Of a stretch of 64,000 nucleotides of DNA, positions 47,222-57,934 are shown one piece after another. Positions within the stretch are counted from its first letter, which is position 1; every line of letters starts with the position of its first letter. The notes under the pieces were generated by a model, which did not search any database, had not been told where the DNA came from, and worked only from the letters and a program-made list of their open reading frames with translations. The position numbers and the translations under genes were made by a program. Source of the stretch: Zeugodacus cucurbitae. Its lineage: Eukaryota; Arthropoda; Insecta; Diptera; Tephritidae. Location: the NCBI RefSeq assembly GCF_028554725.1, contig NC_071669.1, positions 4,355,501 through 4,419,500 of the forward strand. Reading direction: 5' to 3'.

Positions 47222-47456
47222 TCGAATGGATGAAAATGCTCCAGCTCTGAAAGTATTCGATGCAGTACCCGCTGGTGGAAGCCGAGGAAGAGGGAGACCT
47301 CCCCTCCGATGGAAGGACCAGGTGGAGAGGGACCTGGCTTCGCTTGGTATAACCAATTGGCGCCAAACTGCCAGAAGGAGGGATACGTGGCGCGCTGTTT
47401 TGGACTCGGCTATAACCGCGTAAGCGGTGTCTACGCCATTCAAGAAGAAGAAGAAG
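47222..47456 (+). pseudogene. LINE ORF2 C-terminal tail (family L1), copy 5, with GAA tail
   Basis: Open frame MDENAPALKVFDAVPAGGSR, then GRGRPPLRWKDQVERDLASL and TNWRQTARRRDTWRAVLDSA up to a natural stop at 47421. The 3' hairpin AACCGCGTAAGCGGTG and the GAAGAAGAAGAA tail (to about 47457) follow. The best-preserved 3' end of the family in the window; 5' truncated at 47222. Confidence 0.9.
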
Positions 47457-47639
47457 AATTCTGTTATATAGACTAATTTTCGTTCGTCGAAGAGCATACT
47501 TGATTTTCGAGGGAACAAAATCTCAGTTAGGCCTTCTCAGTCAGCCAAATTTACCGAATAAATGGTTGAGTCTGACTTTTTTGAAATACCATTTTTGTAC
47601 AAGGACTTTACCAGACCAAGATGAGAACAAGGATGATGG

Positions 47640-48113
47640 ATAATTATCTGGGTGTCTAAAGAGCTTTTGCTGTAGGTAAATATAGACACAACGACTTGCT
47701 CCGTAAGCAGACAAACGTCGCCAGAGTGGAATAAGAGCCGTACTTGTCGCTTATTGAAATTTAAGAGGAATGAAACTAGAACCATTGTAGGGCTGTTAAC
47801 GGGGCACTGTCTGATTGAGAGACACGCCAGCAGATTGGGGATGCCGTTCAATGATTATGCAGAAGCTGTCAAGAAGAAGAAGAAGAAGGGCTCTGTATAG
47901 GAAAAGAATCGCAACTATTGGACGCGGTTTTCTCGATGATGTGGGCGAAGTTGCTCATTTTAAATTGTGTGAACTTTTTCACTTCATCAGGACCACAGGG
48001 TGGTTCAATGAAGACTCGATAGTGTGAGGGATCTCAGTCCCAGTGATATCAGAATGGGCCTCCCAAAGGCCTAGGTGCGTCGTTTGACAGCCACTTAACC
48101 TAACCTAACTATA
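47640..48113 (+). pseudogene. Second LINE family: ORF2 C-terminal fragment
   Basis: Plus-strand remnant with TIVGLLTGHCLIERHASRLG (about 47785-47845), then a decayed Cys/His segment interrupted by a GAAGAAGAA run, then TIGRGFLDDVGEVAHFKLCE and RTTGWFNEDSIV ending in TGA (48025). The 3' UTR-like tail ends AACCTAACCTAAC near 48113. The LTGHC motif links it to RNase H-bearing LINEs like that at 20480, but it is a different family. 5' truncated. Confidence 0.8.
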
Positions 48114-48712
48114 GATATTATATTGATTGGTAAAGTCGCTTAAGTTTAGCTCTCTCTTTAATACATATCCTATCTACACTCTGTTCTGAAAGAGATCCAA
48201 TGAAGGATCGAAATTTAAAAAACCTTTTCAGAGCTGTCACTCTACGATATTAAAACCGATAGTAGCTCGAATGGGTTTAAAGATACTCTATATCACTGCT
48301 CTATTGTACTCCAAATTATCTAATTTTCTCTTTAAATTTAACAAGTGAAAGCAAATAATAGAAAAACGCAATCGTTGAAAGCGAAAATCGCGCAATTATC
48401 TCAATCCATAGCATATCGAAAGACTTCACTATCAGAGTCAATTAAACGCAGTTAACATTTAATAAGTCGCATTGCATCGCATGTCAAAATGCACTTAACC
48501 GAAGCACGCACGCGCTCTAAACAAATCGCTCGTTGGCCACAAACAGAAAAATATTTTGAAATAATGAAAAAATTTAGTATAATACAAATTTAATTAAGCC
48601 GTTTTGTAGTTCTCAAGCGACCACATCCGGTACGAACTAAATGCAGTTGGCATGAGCGAGCGAACGCTATGGAAATGAGTAACGGGTATGTTATAAGCGC
48701 CATGAGCACATA
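48114..48712. other. AT-rich spacer, nothing recognised
   Basis: No repeat family or frame stands out. Confidence 0.45.
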
Positions 48713-48714
48713 TA

Positions 48715-49395
48715 CGAGATGTGTTCAAAAAATAACGGGAATTTTTAAATTTCGAATTTTTCGAAATTTCAATAGAAAAAAAAAATTAATTTTTTATTAT
48801 TGTTAATATATTTACATGCTCATAAAGCACGATACAATTTTCAGCTGAATTCATTGCTTATTTTATTATTATTTATTTTCTGGTTCGTGAATTTTAATCC
48901 ACAAAAATACTGTAACTATGACCCAGCCTCCATATTCGCTTGGCATTATCTACTCCGTGTTTTTTTTCTATTTCCAAAAAGAGAACCTTAAAGGACCATC
49001 GTTTCATAAGCATTCGAGATCTCAAAAAAAGGTTAGATTTATACTTCGAAGCTTGACGATTTTCGTTTTTGTAAAGCTCGCACCTTCTCGTTTCTTGTTC
49101 GTGAATTTCGTTCGCAAAAAGAATACTGTAACGATGTCCCAGCTTCCATATTCGCCAGGCATTACTCCGTGTGTTTTTTTGTCTATTTCCAAAAAGAGAA
49201 CCTTAAAGGACCATCGTTTCATAAGCATACGAGATCTCAAAAATCGAGTTTGAGGAGTGTTTCGATGATTGGAAGAAGCGCTTGCACTCATGCATAGTCT
49301 CGAATGAGAATTATTTTGAAGGCGACATTAATTTAGATGATTAAATTTTGTTTTTGAAAAAACGAAAATTTTCGTTATTTTTTGAACGCACCTCA
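48715..49395 (+). mobile_element. Mariner-like element, copy 3, with internal duplication
   Basis: Ends CGAGATGTGTTCAAAAAATA and TATTTTTTGAACGCACCTCA, flanked by TA (48713-48714, 49396-49397). The transposase is reduced to its last third: ATGTCCCAGCTTCCATATTC encodes the PPYSPG region (third catalytic Asp replaced by Gly here), then SKKRTLKDHRF, then the C-terminal CSI-like segment with stops. About 215 bp covering this region is present twice. Confidence 0.85.
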
Positions 49396-49397
49396 TA

Positions 49398-50430
49398 TGT
49401 ATGTATATATGTTTATTTCCATGAATACGAGCTAATTGAAAGTCATGATCAAGTATTGTACGCAATTTATTCAATTGCAAACGGCATGCGATGTATATAT
49501 GCTATATAATATGAATCTAATCTCAAATCGATTTTAACAAGTTGAATTAATCATTCAAAATTGAGCAGAAGCTTCCCCCAAAGACTAATTTTTGCATTTT
49601 TCATTTAAATAAATTTTCATTCCACGCTATGTGCCACAACAACAACAAAATCATTGACAAACAACCATAAATAGTTGTCGTGTGCCTCAAACCACACAAC
49701 GCGCAAGCAATTAAACTTGACCCAAAGCCAATGTTAATGCGTGTTCGTTTGCACTTTGCAACGCTTTGTAGAGTGTGCTAGCGTTTACCAAGTAGTGTTT
49801 ACCACACGCCACTACATAGATTTATGCGGCAGATACACGATTAAATGCCGGCAAATAAAGCAGACAACATATTCACCGTCGCCTCCAACTAAAGCCATAA
49901 AGCCGGTGGGACAGGTTTTATGTGGTTTATTGCGGTGGCGCGTCGCGTCTGCGTCAGAAATGCCACACAAGTTCTATGTAAATATTATGACTGAGTCACT
50001 TTCGGTAATACAAGATATGAGGGCAACAACAAAATTCGTCGTTTGATAGCTGGCGGTTTTGCGGTGCTGCCGAAACAGCTGCTGCGAATTGCTAGGGTTG
50101 CACAAACTGTACTGGCTGTTTGCGCAAACGATGAGTTCTTGAAGTATATTACTCACTCTCTTCTACTGATCTCATACTCTACTCTTTTATTGCATTACTA
50201 TAATTTTACGCTCTTTTATGCTCTGCTTTTCATATGCGATCCTCTCCAGCTGTCTCCCCAAAGTCAGTTCTGGCCTTCAATTTACTTCAGTTTACTGTGG
50301 TTTACTTGTTGGGGATTAATGTGATTTACATTTGTATTGTATATTTACACACACACTCTCTCACTTGCTCACTCTCTCTCTCTCTCTCCCTCTCTTCGCT
50401 TTACTCTTTCCACAGTCTTTGACATTTCGC
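49398..50430. other. Non-repetitive stretch leading into a CT-rich block
   Basis: 50356-50396 is CT-rich (CTCTCTCTC), a possible GAGA-factor target upstream of the candidate exon at 50503. No coding gene supported. Confidence 0.4.
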
Positions 50431-50502
50431 TTGTCAGTGGCGCGGCGCTCATTTTAGGCGCCTTCTGCGCTTTGACAGTTCACCAAAATTAGACAGTTTT
50501 TC

Positions 50503-50843
50503 ATTTCTTGTCGCGAGCAAATGTGCGAATAACTTACCAAGTGATTAACTGGTGTTTAGTTTTTCCGTATTTATTGTACGCGTGTACACACTCGCTTATT
50601 TGGCTACGTCGACTTGTTTCTAACTTTATGTGTTGAAGGCAAACATACGTGCGGCGGTGACTGTGTGTATACAAAACAGCAAGAAAAAAGCAAGAAAATA
50701 CTTAGCGCTGACGTGTGACTAAACAATTATTTCACCGGCTAAGCGCTTTTGTAAATTTTTTGTTTTTGGTGTGACGTTTCGTGGAGAAAGCAACTAACAA
50801 TAAAGCAGAAAACAATATTTGTTAGCAGCCAGCACACGTGAGT
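50503..50843 (+). promoter_or_regulatory. Possible alternative first exon with donor
   Basis: Two initiator-like words occur (TCAGTG at 50434 and TCATTT at 50501). They are followed by about 330 nt of leader-like sequence with only tiny upstream ORFs and A-rich GCAAGAAAAAAGCAAGAAAA, ending ACAC before GTGAGT (50838). An upstream CT block adds weight. No TATA box or DPE at correct spacing. Speculative. Confidence 0.22.
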
Positions 50844-51813
50844 GTACTTACATATATTTACAACTAAAAAACTTAGATTTGTTTTCAATCGCAATGTGCC
50901 AATTGTGTTTTGATTGCCGCTCCAGACTGTGTAAATGTCGCATATGACAGTTCCAAGTGTGTGTATATATGTGTGTGTTTTTGTACCCACATCACCTTGA
51001 ATGTCTTGCGTATTGTCTGCCAGCATAAATGAATTGAGTATACACTCTTCTAGATACATATATACAACAATAAAGATGCCTACATAGTTGCTGACTGTTG
51101 CTATTGTCTTGAGATCAGTGCCTCGTTTCGCTTCGTTTGCTTTCTGTGGCAGCCACAGAGCGCGTTGGCGAATTCCATAAGTCCATCTACTTGCTACGTG
51201 TCCAAGTCAAATAAAATTCTTGTGTTAAAAAAACAATATGTTCCTAAAAGCTTTTTCGTTTTACTTTATAAATTTATCAGTAATTACCGTCACTGACCTC
51301 AGCAAAAACGCATGATTTTATTGTTGTTTTGTTGTTTTCTCATTTTGTTATTAAATCGTAAATCTCACGTCTCGCGCTCTCCCACAAAACGGATGTTAAG
51401 TGAAAGCTTTATGGGGTTACTCATAAATGTATTATAATATCTATTCGAAGACCGCTAAATTAACCACGTTATCAACTAGTTATGGCCTGATTAGTAAATA
51501 AAATAATAATAAAATGTGTACTCTTCACTGAAATTTACTAATTATTGTGTATGTACTGCTAAAAATTTATTTTCAGTAGTTGCATTGTGTGCGAAAAGTA
51601 ATAAAAAGTGATTTTGTTTGTTTGAAATGCTACCGATTGCCAGAGAGTGTTGCCAGACTTTTATTTAAAATTTCAGAATTTTATTAACGAAATTGATTTT
51701 TAGAGGGAAATAATATTTTTTTTTAAAACGCCTTGGCATAGTCTAGTTATCGATAAAGTCATGAATATTAGAAAGCTTTCAAGTAAGACCAGTTCTAGTC
51801 GAGAGTTGCTTTA
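50844..51813. other. Non-repetitive stretch, intronic in appearance
   Basis: No frame, repeat or splice signal beyond background. Confidence 0.45.
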
Positions 51814-51815
51814 TA

Positions 51816-52123
51816 TGAGGTGCGTTCAAAAAATAACGGGAATTTTAAAATTTCTAAAACTGACCAAAACAATACTGTAACGATGCCGCAATCTTCAGAT
51901 CCGCCTGACTCCATGTGTCTTTTTCCTATTTCCAAAAATAAAGAGAATCAGAAGTTATCTCAAAAATCGAGTATGAGACGTATTTCGACGTTGAGAGGAA
52001 CGCTTGCATAAGAGCATAATATTGAATGGGGACTATTTTAAAGGTGACAACAATAATGTAAACGCATGAATAAATATTTGTTCCAAAAAACCAAAATTCC
52101 CGTTATTTTTTGAACCCACAACG
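51816..52123 (+). mobile_element. Mariner-like element, copy 4, short deletion derivative
   Basis: Ends TGAGGTGCGTTCAAAAAATA and TTATTTTTTGAACCCACAAC, with TA outside each (51814-51815, 52124-52125). At 308 bp it keeps only pieces of the last third of transposase (SSDPPDSMC, then FPISKNKE). It supplies the intact reference terminus used to read the insertion at 42052. Confidence 0.85.
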
Positions 52124-52344
52124 TATTCTTGAATTTCATCGGATACGTGCATTTCTCGAACAAAAAAAAAACAATTTCGGAAAGCTTGAGCAAACAAAAT
52201 CTTTTATATAAAACCTGTTCCAGTCTGAAATCCAAGGTATTTTGTCGTACATAATTTGAAGGGTTAGGGGTAGAGAGAGATACGAAAAAAAAGGAATTTC
52301 TAGTATTTTTTTGCAACTAAATCATGTTATTTTACAAAAGTAAT

Positions 52345-52975
52345 ACTAAGGCATTATTACACAATGTTTTGACTTGAAGTCACGAAAATGTGAAAAAAAT
52401 ATAATTTCCAAAGTTATATCTGTTTTAGTTGACCCAGTTCCAAAAAAAAGATACTTGCGTTGACAATCATAAGTCCTTGGAGATTTATCTAAAATCAATT
52501 GGATAAGAAAAAATAGTTTTATAAATATATAATCCTGGGCCTGATGGAAGCTTCCTTGTTTTTTTTTCAAAAATTAACAAAATGGCCGCCTCTTGAAATT
52601 TTTTTTCTAGATTTTCGGGAACAAAATCAATAACTAATTGGTCTTAAAACATTTGAAAGAAAAACCTTCGTCTGACTTTATTATGTATTCTAAAAGCTGT
52701 ATCAATTTCATTAAAATCTACTGAGCGGTTTTCGAGTTACAGTTGTCACCAGTTCAAAAATATAGTTTTGAGAAAAACGCCTTTAAAGTTTCACCCAAGC
52801 GTTTTGGCGTGTCCGAGCACTCTTTGTTATTTGTCGAATAACTCGAAAAGTAGTTATCGGATCAACTTCAAAACTTCAGAGAATATTTTTAAGATATTAC
52901 AGTTAACGAAAATGCAAATATTGATTTTTTGAAAATCCTGACTACCGCCACAGTCCCTTTTACTTTCTGGCTTTG
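52345..52975 (+). mobile_element. Degenerate relative of the TTAA-flanked elements
   Basis: Contains TTTTGAGAAAAACGCCTTTAA, the same interior block found in the elements at 11909, 15429 and 36580, in a similar context (AACAAAATGGCCGCCTCTTG before it, TAACTCGAAAAGTAGTTATC after it). It ends TGACTACCGCCACAGTCCC. The left terminus is not recognisable, so this is a truncated or diverged copy. Confidence 0.55.
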
Positions 52976-54010
52976 AATTATGAATGAGGAAAGCTCGAAA
53001 CAAAAATGTCTGAAAATTTATATTTTAATAATAATATAATTAACTAAAAGAACGACATTTGAAAAATCAGCTGGCATCATCACATCAATCACATTACTCA
53101 TACTCACGAGCTCTAATACTCAGTTGTCAAACTCTCTGACTTCTCTACACCCTCACATACTCATACTCATTTATTCAATTCACCCAATTCACTCTTTCAC
53201 ACTCTTTTGTATGCTTCGAGAGCGCGCTCATTTATTATATTTTTGTTTATTCAAGTGTTATTAATTGAGTTGTTGTTGCTTATCGCTCTGCTGCTAATAT
53301 ATTTGATTTCTTTGGGCCAAACAGTTAGCAGCAATTCTTTTTTGTATGCCATGCAGTTTAATTGAAGCGACGTCAGTTCTTTAACATACGTGCTTATATA
53401 TGTGTGTATGTATATGTGTTTGTTTAATATTGGTCATTCGAGGTTGTATGATTTCACTTGAAAAGTGTTATCAGCAAACATGAAATGCTGGAACTTTGTG
53501 GTTTTCTTTTTAATTGTTGTTATGTTTTGAACAAAAAAGCGCGGGCATCTTATCAGACCTTTGTTATTGGAAATTTAACAAAAAACTCATACAGAACTGT
53601 TAATCAAACTTTTTAAGGCAAATATTATAGATAAAAATTTTTTTGGTTGTTTATCTTCTTGAGACTAATTGATACAATTCTTCCGTGTTGCCGCTTGCTT
53701 TGTAATTCTCCACTAATTTGTATTATTTTCTTGAAATTGCTAAACGATGGATACAAGTACCCAATTAACAACTGTGACACTAAGTAAATTGATTTTGTTG
53801 TTTCTTTTTTATAAATATTAATTTATATGTGGTAACACTGCGTGAAATTTTGTTCAAATAATTAATGTGAACTACTTGATAACTATTAGAGGCCACAATT
53901 CCAACTAGTCAGCTGATTTATTCCAATTAAATAACTGTGGAACAGAGATGCCATACCAGCAGTCAATTGTTAAACTTGGACCAGAAGTACACTAGTCCCG
54001 TACCAGTTAA
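52976..54010. other. Non-repetitive stretch, no gene supported
   Basis: AT-rich with CACTCATACTCA-type runs (53090-53210). Possibly upstream regulatory DNA of the 54.7-kb promoter; no specific site identified. Confidence 0.4.
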
Positions 54011-54011
54011 A

Positions 54012-54590
54012 AAAAATAAAAATTAAAAAATTAATTTATATCATCTAATATCAAAATATAAGACGTTTCACAACTGGTCCGAAATTAGTCCTTTTCGAAC
54101 TAGTTACTTTTCGGTTCTATAGTACTAACTGCAAAATAGTATTTCTCATTTCTCGTTTAACGCCTCATAACAGCCAAATTATCAACATTTCTTCACTACT
54201 CCACACTTAAAAGTTAACTCCGGCATATGTAAAGCCTTTCTAAAAAGACCGCTCTTAACAGCCCTAATACTATGCAAAACAATTAAATTTTTTATTTAAA
54301 GTTAAAGTTCAAAAAAAAAAAATTAAAAAATAATTTATATCATCTAATAGCAAAATATTAGCAGTTTCACAACTGGTCCAAAGCTGGTCCTTTTCGAACT
54401 AGTTCCTTTTGTAACCAATATTTCCAGCTGCAAACCAGCATTTCTCATTTCTCGTTTAACGCTTCATTACAGTTAAATTATTTGCATTTTTACACTACTC
54501 TGCACACAAAAAGCCTTTCTAAAAAGACCGCTCTTAACATCCCTAATACTATGAAAAACAATTAAATTTTTTTCACAATTTTTTTTTTTT
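54012..54590 (+). repeat. Local tandem duplication upstream of the TATA promoter
   Basis: Two related units of about 280-300 bp. CAACTGGTCC occurs at 54071 and 54370, TTTCTCATTTCTCGTTTAAC in both, and AAAAAGACCGCTCTTAAC at 54243 and 54522. Their 3' ends are about 100 bp upstream of the promoter at 54726. Both units carry the palindrome-like TTCGAACTAGTT. Confidence 0.85.
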
Positions 54591-54725
54591 TTTTTCATTT
54601 AACGTTTACTTTGCGGTCACTCTTTGTTATGTTAGCTTTTATATGTTTCTCTAGCTCCGTACATGTGCCTCGCTTGGTATGGTGCTCCGTCAGTCAGCTG
54701 TTGTTTGACGCTTTGCTTGTTTGGC

Positions 54726-54761
54726 TATAAACTGAGCGCACAACTTGTAAATCTTTCAGTA
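54726..54761 (+). promoter_or_regulatory. TATA box plus Inr core promoter
   Basis: TATAAA at 54726-54731 and TCAGTA at 54756-54761, whose A (54758) is the predicted start. The 32-bp distance is right for a fly TATA/Inr core promoter. A second TCAGTC at 54690 lies upstream of the TATA box and may be a weaker start. The DNA around is GC-richer than the flanks. Confidence 0.5.
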
Positions 54762-55308
54762 TTTAAAAATCTTTTGTTGTATCGGAACCTGTCATTACAA
54801 AAGTGCCGCGCTTTGATGAATGCCATTTGAGCAGTGCTCGTTGCCGACGACGACCAACGACAACGTCAACTTGAGTTTTACTTGTTGTGTTTCTAGTGTT
54901 AATTGAATGACGCGTTTCTTCGTTAATTGTTACTGCGGCGCGCTTCTTAGATTGTTGTGGAAATTCGTTGTGATGAAAGTGTTTGTGCAACTAATTTTTA
55001 TTGGTTCGTTGGAAGATACTCATGCTTAATGAATGGGAAATTTGATTGAAGAAATTTTGTTAATGAAATGTGTGCTGGAAGTGTTTAACTGCAAATAAAA
55101 TGTGTTTGAAGACTTGTGTGTAATGAAAACTGTAGTGTATTTCTGGTCAAATCTTAAATGAAAAATTGAAATAAAAATTTTTAAATAGAAAAAATAAAGG
55201 AGAAAAAAGAAAAGTGTAACAATTTCTTAAATTTACTTTTGTAAAAACAGTTTAATCCAGGAATATAAAAAAATGAAGCGTTTAGAGGAGGAAAAGGAAT
55301 ATTACAGT
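54758..55308 (+). CDS. Candidate first exon: leader plus 12-codon coding start
   Basis: The leader runs from the predicted start at 54758 to the ATG at 55273. It contains upstream ORFs (for example MNAI at 54816), common in regulated fly genes. The ATG at 55273 follows an in-frame stop at 55228 and has an A-rich context. It opens MKRLEEEKEYYS and then meets GTAAGT at 55309, giving a phase-0 donor. The charged start suggests a cytoplasmic or nuclear protein without a signal peptide. Only 36 coding bases are visible, so identity is unknown; downstream exons must lie at distance or outside the window. Confidence 0.42.
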
Positions 55309-55472
55309 GTAAGTTTAATATTAAAATATTAATTTTTTGATATCAATATAACAGTGCCAGCAGTGAAATATGGTTGTAATTTATCCTAATCGATGAAAAA
55401 TGCAATAAAGTCGAACAAATTCAATGTTTTAAAAGTGCGCTTCTTTATATAGTCTACGAAGCGGAGTTTTCT

Positions 55473-56177
55473 TTAACACGTTGACTGCCAATCCCATTTT
55501 CTGAAAACTGTCCAAAAATGACATTTTGATTTTTTCACATTATATTACTAAAAATTCTATTTCTAGATCATTGGTATCATCAAAAATCAAAAATTATGTT
55601 TTTTTGATGAGAAAAAGGACCTACGAGTTATCTCGTAGTTGGCGTCTGGGAAAGAACGCTACGAATTATCTCGTAGTAGTTAGGTCCCTTTTTTGCTAAA
55701 AAAAAACATCATTTTTGCTTTCTATAGTATTTTGTTTTATAGTTATTAAAAAAATAAAAAAAACAGCGTCCGACAAAGCCATGTCGTGTGTGTACCCAAG
55801 GAAAAAACACCGAAAAACGCGTTACTTCTGTCCAGCCTGTCCAGAGAAGCCAGCCCTTTGTGTGGAAAATTGTTTCAAAAACTACCACAAACAATAATAT
55901 ATTGCTTTATTTATTGTATTTGAGTTAATTTTTCCATTATATTGAATGAATTTTCCCATTATTTTTTTTTTTAATAAAAAAAAGCTCACGGAAGCCAAAC
56001 CCAAATTTTTTTTATTTTCCCAAAAGCCATTTATCGATACTAACACTATTATAATACGGTTTTACTCGTAGCTACACAAAAACTGGTAGTTTAGGTAGTA
56101 CGAGATAACTCGTAGTTGGCTTCCTGGAAGGGAAATCATACTACGAGTTATCGCGTAGTTGGCAGTCAACGTGTTAA
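55473..56177 (+). mobile_element. PiggyBac-derived deletion element
   Basis: Perfect 19-bp inverted ends TTAACACGTTGACTGCCAA and TTGGCAGTCAACGTGTTAA include the TTAA target. Subterminal palindromic words (ACGAGTTATCTCGTAGT and relatives) repeat at 55623-55680 and 56097-56158. The interior holds only the tail of the transposase. At 705 bp it is an internal deletion derivative of a roughly 2.5-kb class of transposon. Confidence 0.9.
55781..55897 (+). pseudogene. PiggyBac transposase cysteine-rich domain remnant
   Basis: A 38-codon open frame beginning Met-Ser-Cys and ending at a natural stop (55895). It keeps the Cys spacing of the piggyBac C-terminal zinc-binding domain: YFCPACPEKPALCVENCFKN, with the Tyr-His near the end. 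The catalytic DDD domain is gone. The frame upstream of the Met stays open a short way without stops. In active relatives this domain contacts the terminal repeats. Whether it is expressed is unknown. Confidence 0.8.
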
Positions 56178-56299
56178 AAAACTGTTGTTTTTTTAAGGTT
56201 AATTTTCATGTCAGATATACTCTCCGTGGTATGAATTCGTCTATTTAGAATCAGAAAGCGAAATTCATACGATTTATCATAAAATATAATTTGATTTAT

Positions 56300-57270
56300 T
56301 CTTATACAAGTCTACATTTAGGCGCTGTGAACAATTTTCAATGATGTCAGGACCTTCTTGTTTCATTATCATTGACAGGAGAGTAATTTCCACTGGCCAC
56401 TGATCATTCCATTTATTTTTATATGCTTTTTTGTTGATATATTGTTATACTCTCGCAACATGTTGCACATAACGGTTGTTTGTATAACCCCAGAAATAAA
56501 AGAGTTAGTTATGGGGTTATATATACATATATATAAAGGAAAGCGGAATAAAACTTTACAAAAATACTGTATTTGAGGTGTGGCATCACTTGTGGAAAAA
56601 TTGAAAAAACTATAACTTTTCAAGGCCCCGGATATCGAACATGAAGAACTCAGTACATTTATGCCGAATATAAGTATGTGTCAAATTGTGTGTTATCTCA
56701 CTAATAATAAATTGTGAGAGTATAAAATGTTCGGTTGAACCCGAACTTAGCCCTTCCTTACTTCTTTTTTTTAGGCTCTGCCTACCTTTTGGAGGTAGGA
56801 CTTATGTTCTATGAACTAAATAGTTAAACATCGATCGTGTTAAAGTAAGAGTGCCCTTCTAGTTAAAACACACAGGCAGTAGGAATCAAAAAAGGTTCAT
56901 AAAAGCTAACGTGGTCTAAAAATTTACTTTCGGAGTACAAATATTTGTCATCGTAAAGTCTGAAGGTGTTTTTAATAAAAAGCCTACATTTAGGGGCTGT
57001 GATAAGTTTATAACGATAACTGGTTTGTGGTGTTTCAGCGTCATTGACAGGTGACAGGAGTAATTTTTTACTGGCTACTGGTGTAAGGGCTACTTAATCC
57101 ATTCAATCCATTTACATTTATCTGCTCTTTTGCTGCTGTATTTTGACTTTTGGATATTCTACATACGTTTTGGAGATATTACTTATGTTCTATGAATGAA
57201 AGAGTTAAGTCTCGATCGTACGGCTGATTATGTTAACGTAAGAGTGCCATTCTAGTTGGTATTTACAGAT
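56300..57270 (+). repeat. Local tandem duplication, one copy carrying an HLE
   Basis: CTACATTTAGGCGCTGTGA (56310) and CTACATTTAGGGGCTGTGA (56983) start two related units. Each continues TCATTGACAGG, GGCCACTG or GGCTACTG, ACTTATGTTCTATGAA and AAGAGTGCC(C/A)TTCTAGTT. The left unit is longer because it contains the HLE at 56446-56763; the right unit runs straight through the corresponding place (about 57145). Confidence 0.8.
56446..56763 (+). mobile_element. HLE, copy D, short
   Basis: TATACTCTCGCAACATGTTG at the left, AACGGTTGTTTGTATAACCC next, and GTGAGAGTATAAAATGTTCG plus CCCTTCCTTACTT at the right. At 318 bp it lacks the GTCY run and most of the middle. It is absent from the paralogous unit downstream. 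Confidence 0.87.
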
Positions 57271-57930
57271 CAATAAAAGTTTTTAAAAGATCTAGTAACC
57301 CATTTGCTGAGCGCCCATACTTGCTATCGAACTCTCTGGAGCATTGCATAATTGCTAATGTCAATATAGTTGGATATTTTTATTGCTATCCTTCTTTGTT
57401 CTCTGGAAACAGTTTTTTTTATTTTTTCCATCTTCGATTAAATAAAAATTACGGTTTTAAAAATCATATTAAATTAAGTTATTATCAAGATGTCGTGAGT
57501 TGTATCCCACCTTTATAGAAAAAAATAATGGAAATAATTATATTCTGGAATATCTACAAACAAGTTTCCCTTTTCCATTAAATCGGCAAATCATAAATAT
57601 TTAATTTATTTGCAATAAATACAATTTAATTGAATTCTACACATATCTGCAATTAAACAGTTACTTAATTAACAATTTTACACTTAATATGCAATTAATT
57701 TGTCGATGATTTGTTGTGCACTAGCAACAATTTGCTAACAAATGCCTACTTTAGCACAATCTCTCACATGAATTATAGGCTAAAAATAAAAAATTATACT
57801 CTGTAATCAATTATAACTGTTACGTTGAATTATAAGATTCGTGATGCTATGGAAAAAATTAAATAATGGTTGCTAGCAAATTTTCCAAAATTGCCTAATG
57901 GAGCGCTGAAAGTTGGAAATTTAATACCAA
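57271..57930. other. AT-rich spacer, nothing recognised
   Basis: Ordinary intronic-looking sequence between the duplication and the AT minisatellite. Confidence 0.45.
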
Positions 57931-57934
57931 AAAT

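Noticed and set aside
46889..47518. 209-codon minus-strand frame
   Set aside because: Runs antisense across a LINE tail and unrelated sequence; the plus-strand LINE frame explains it.
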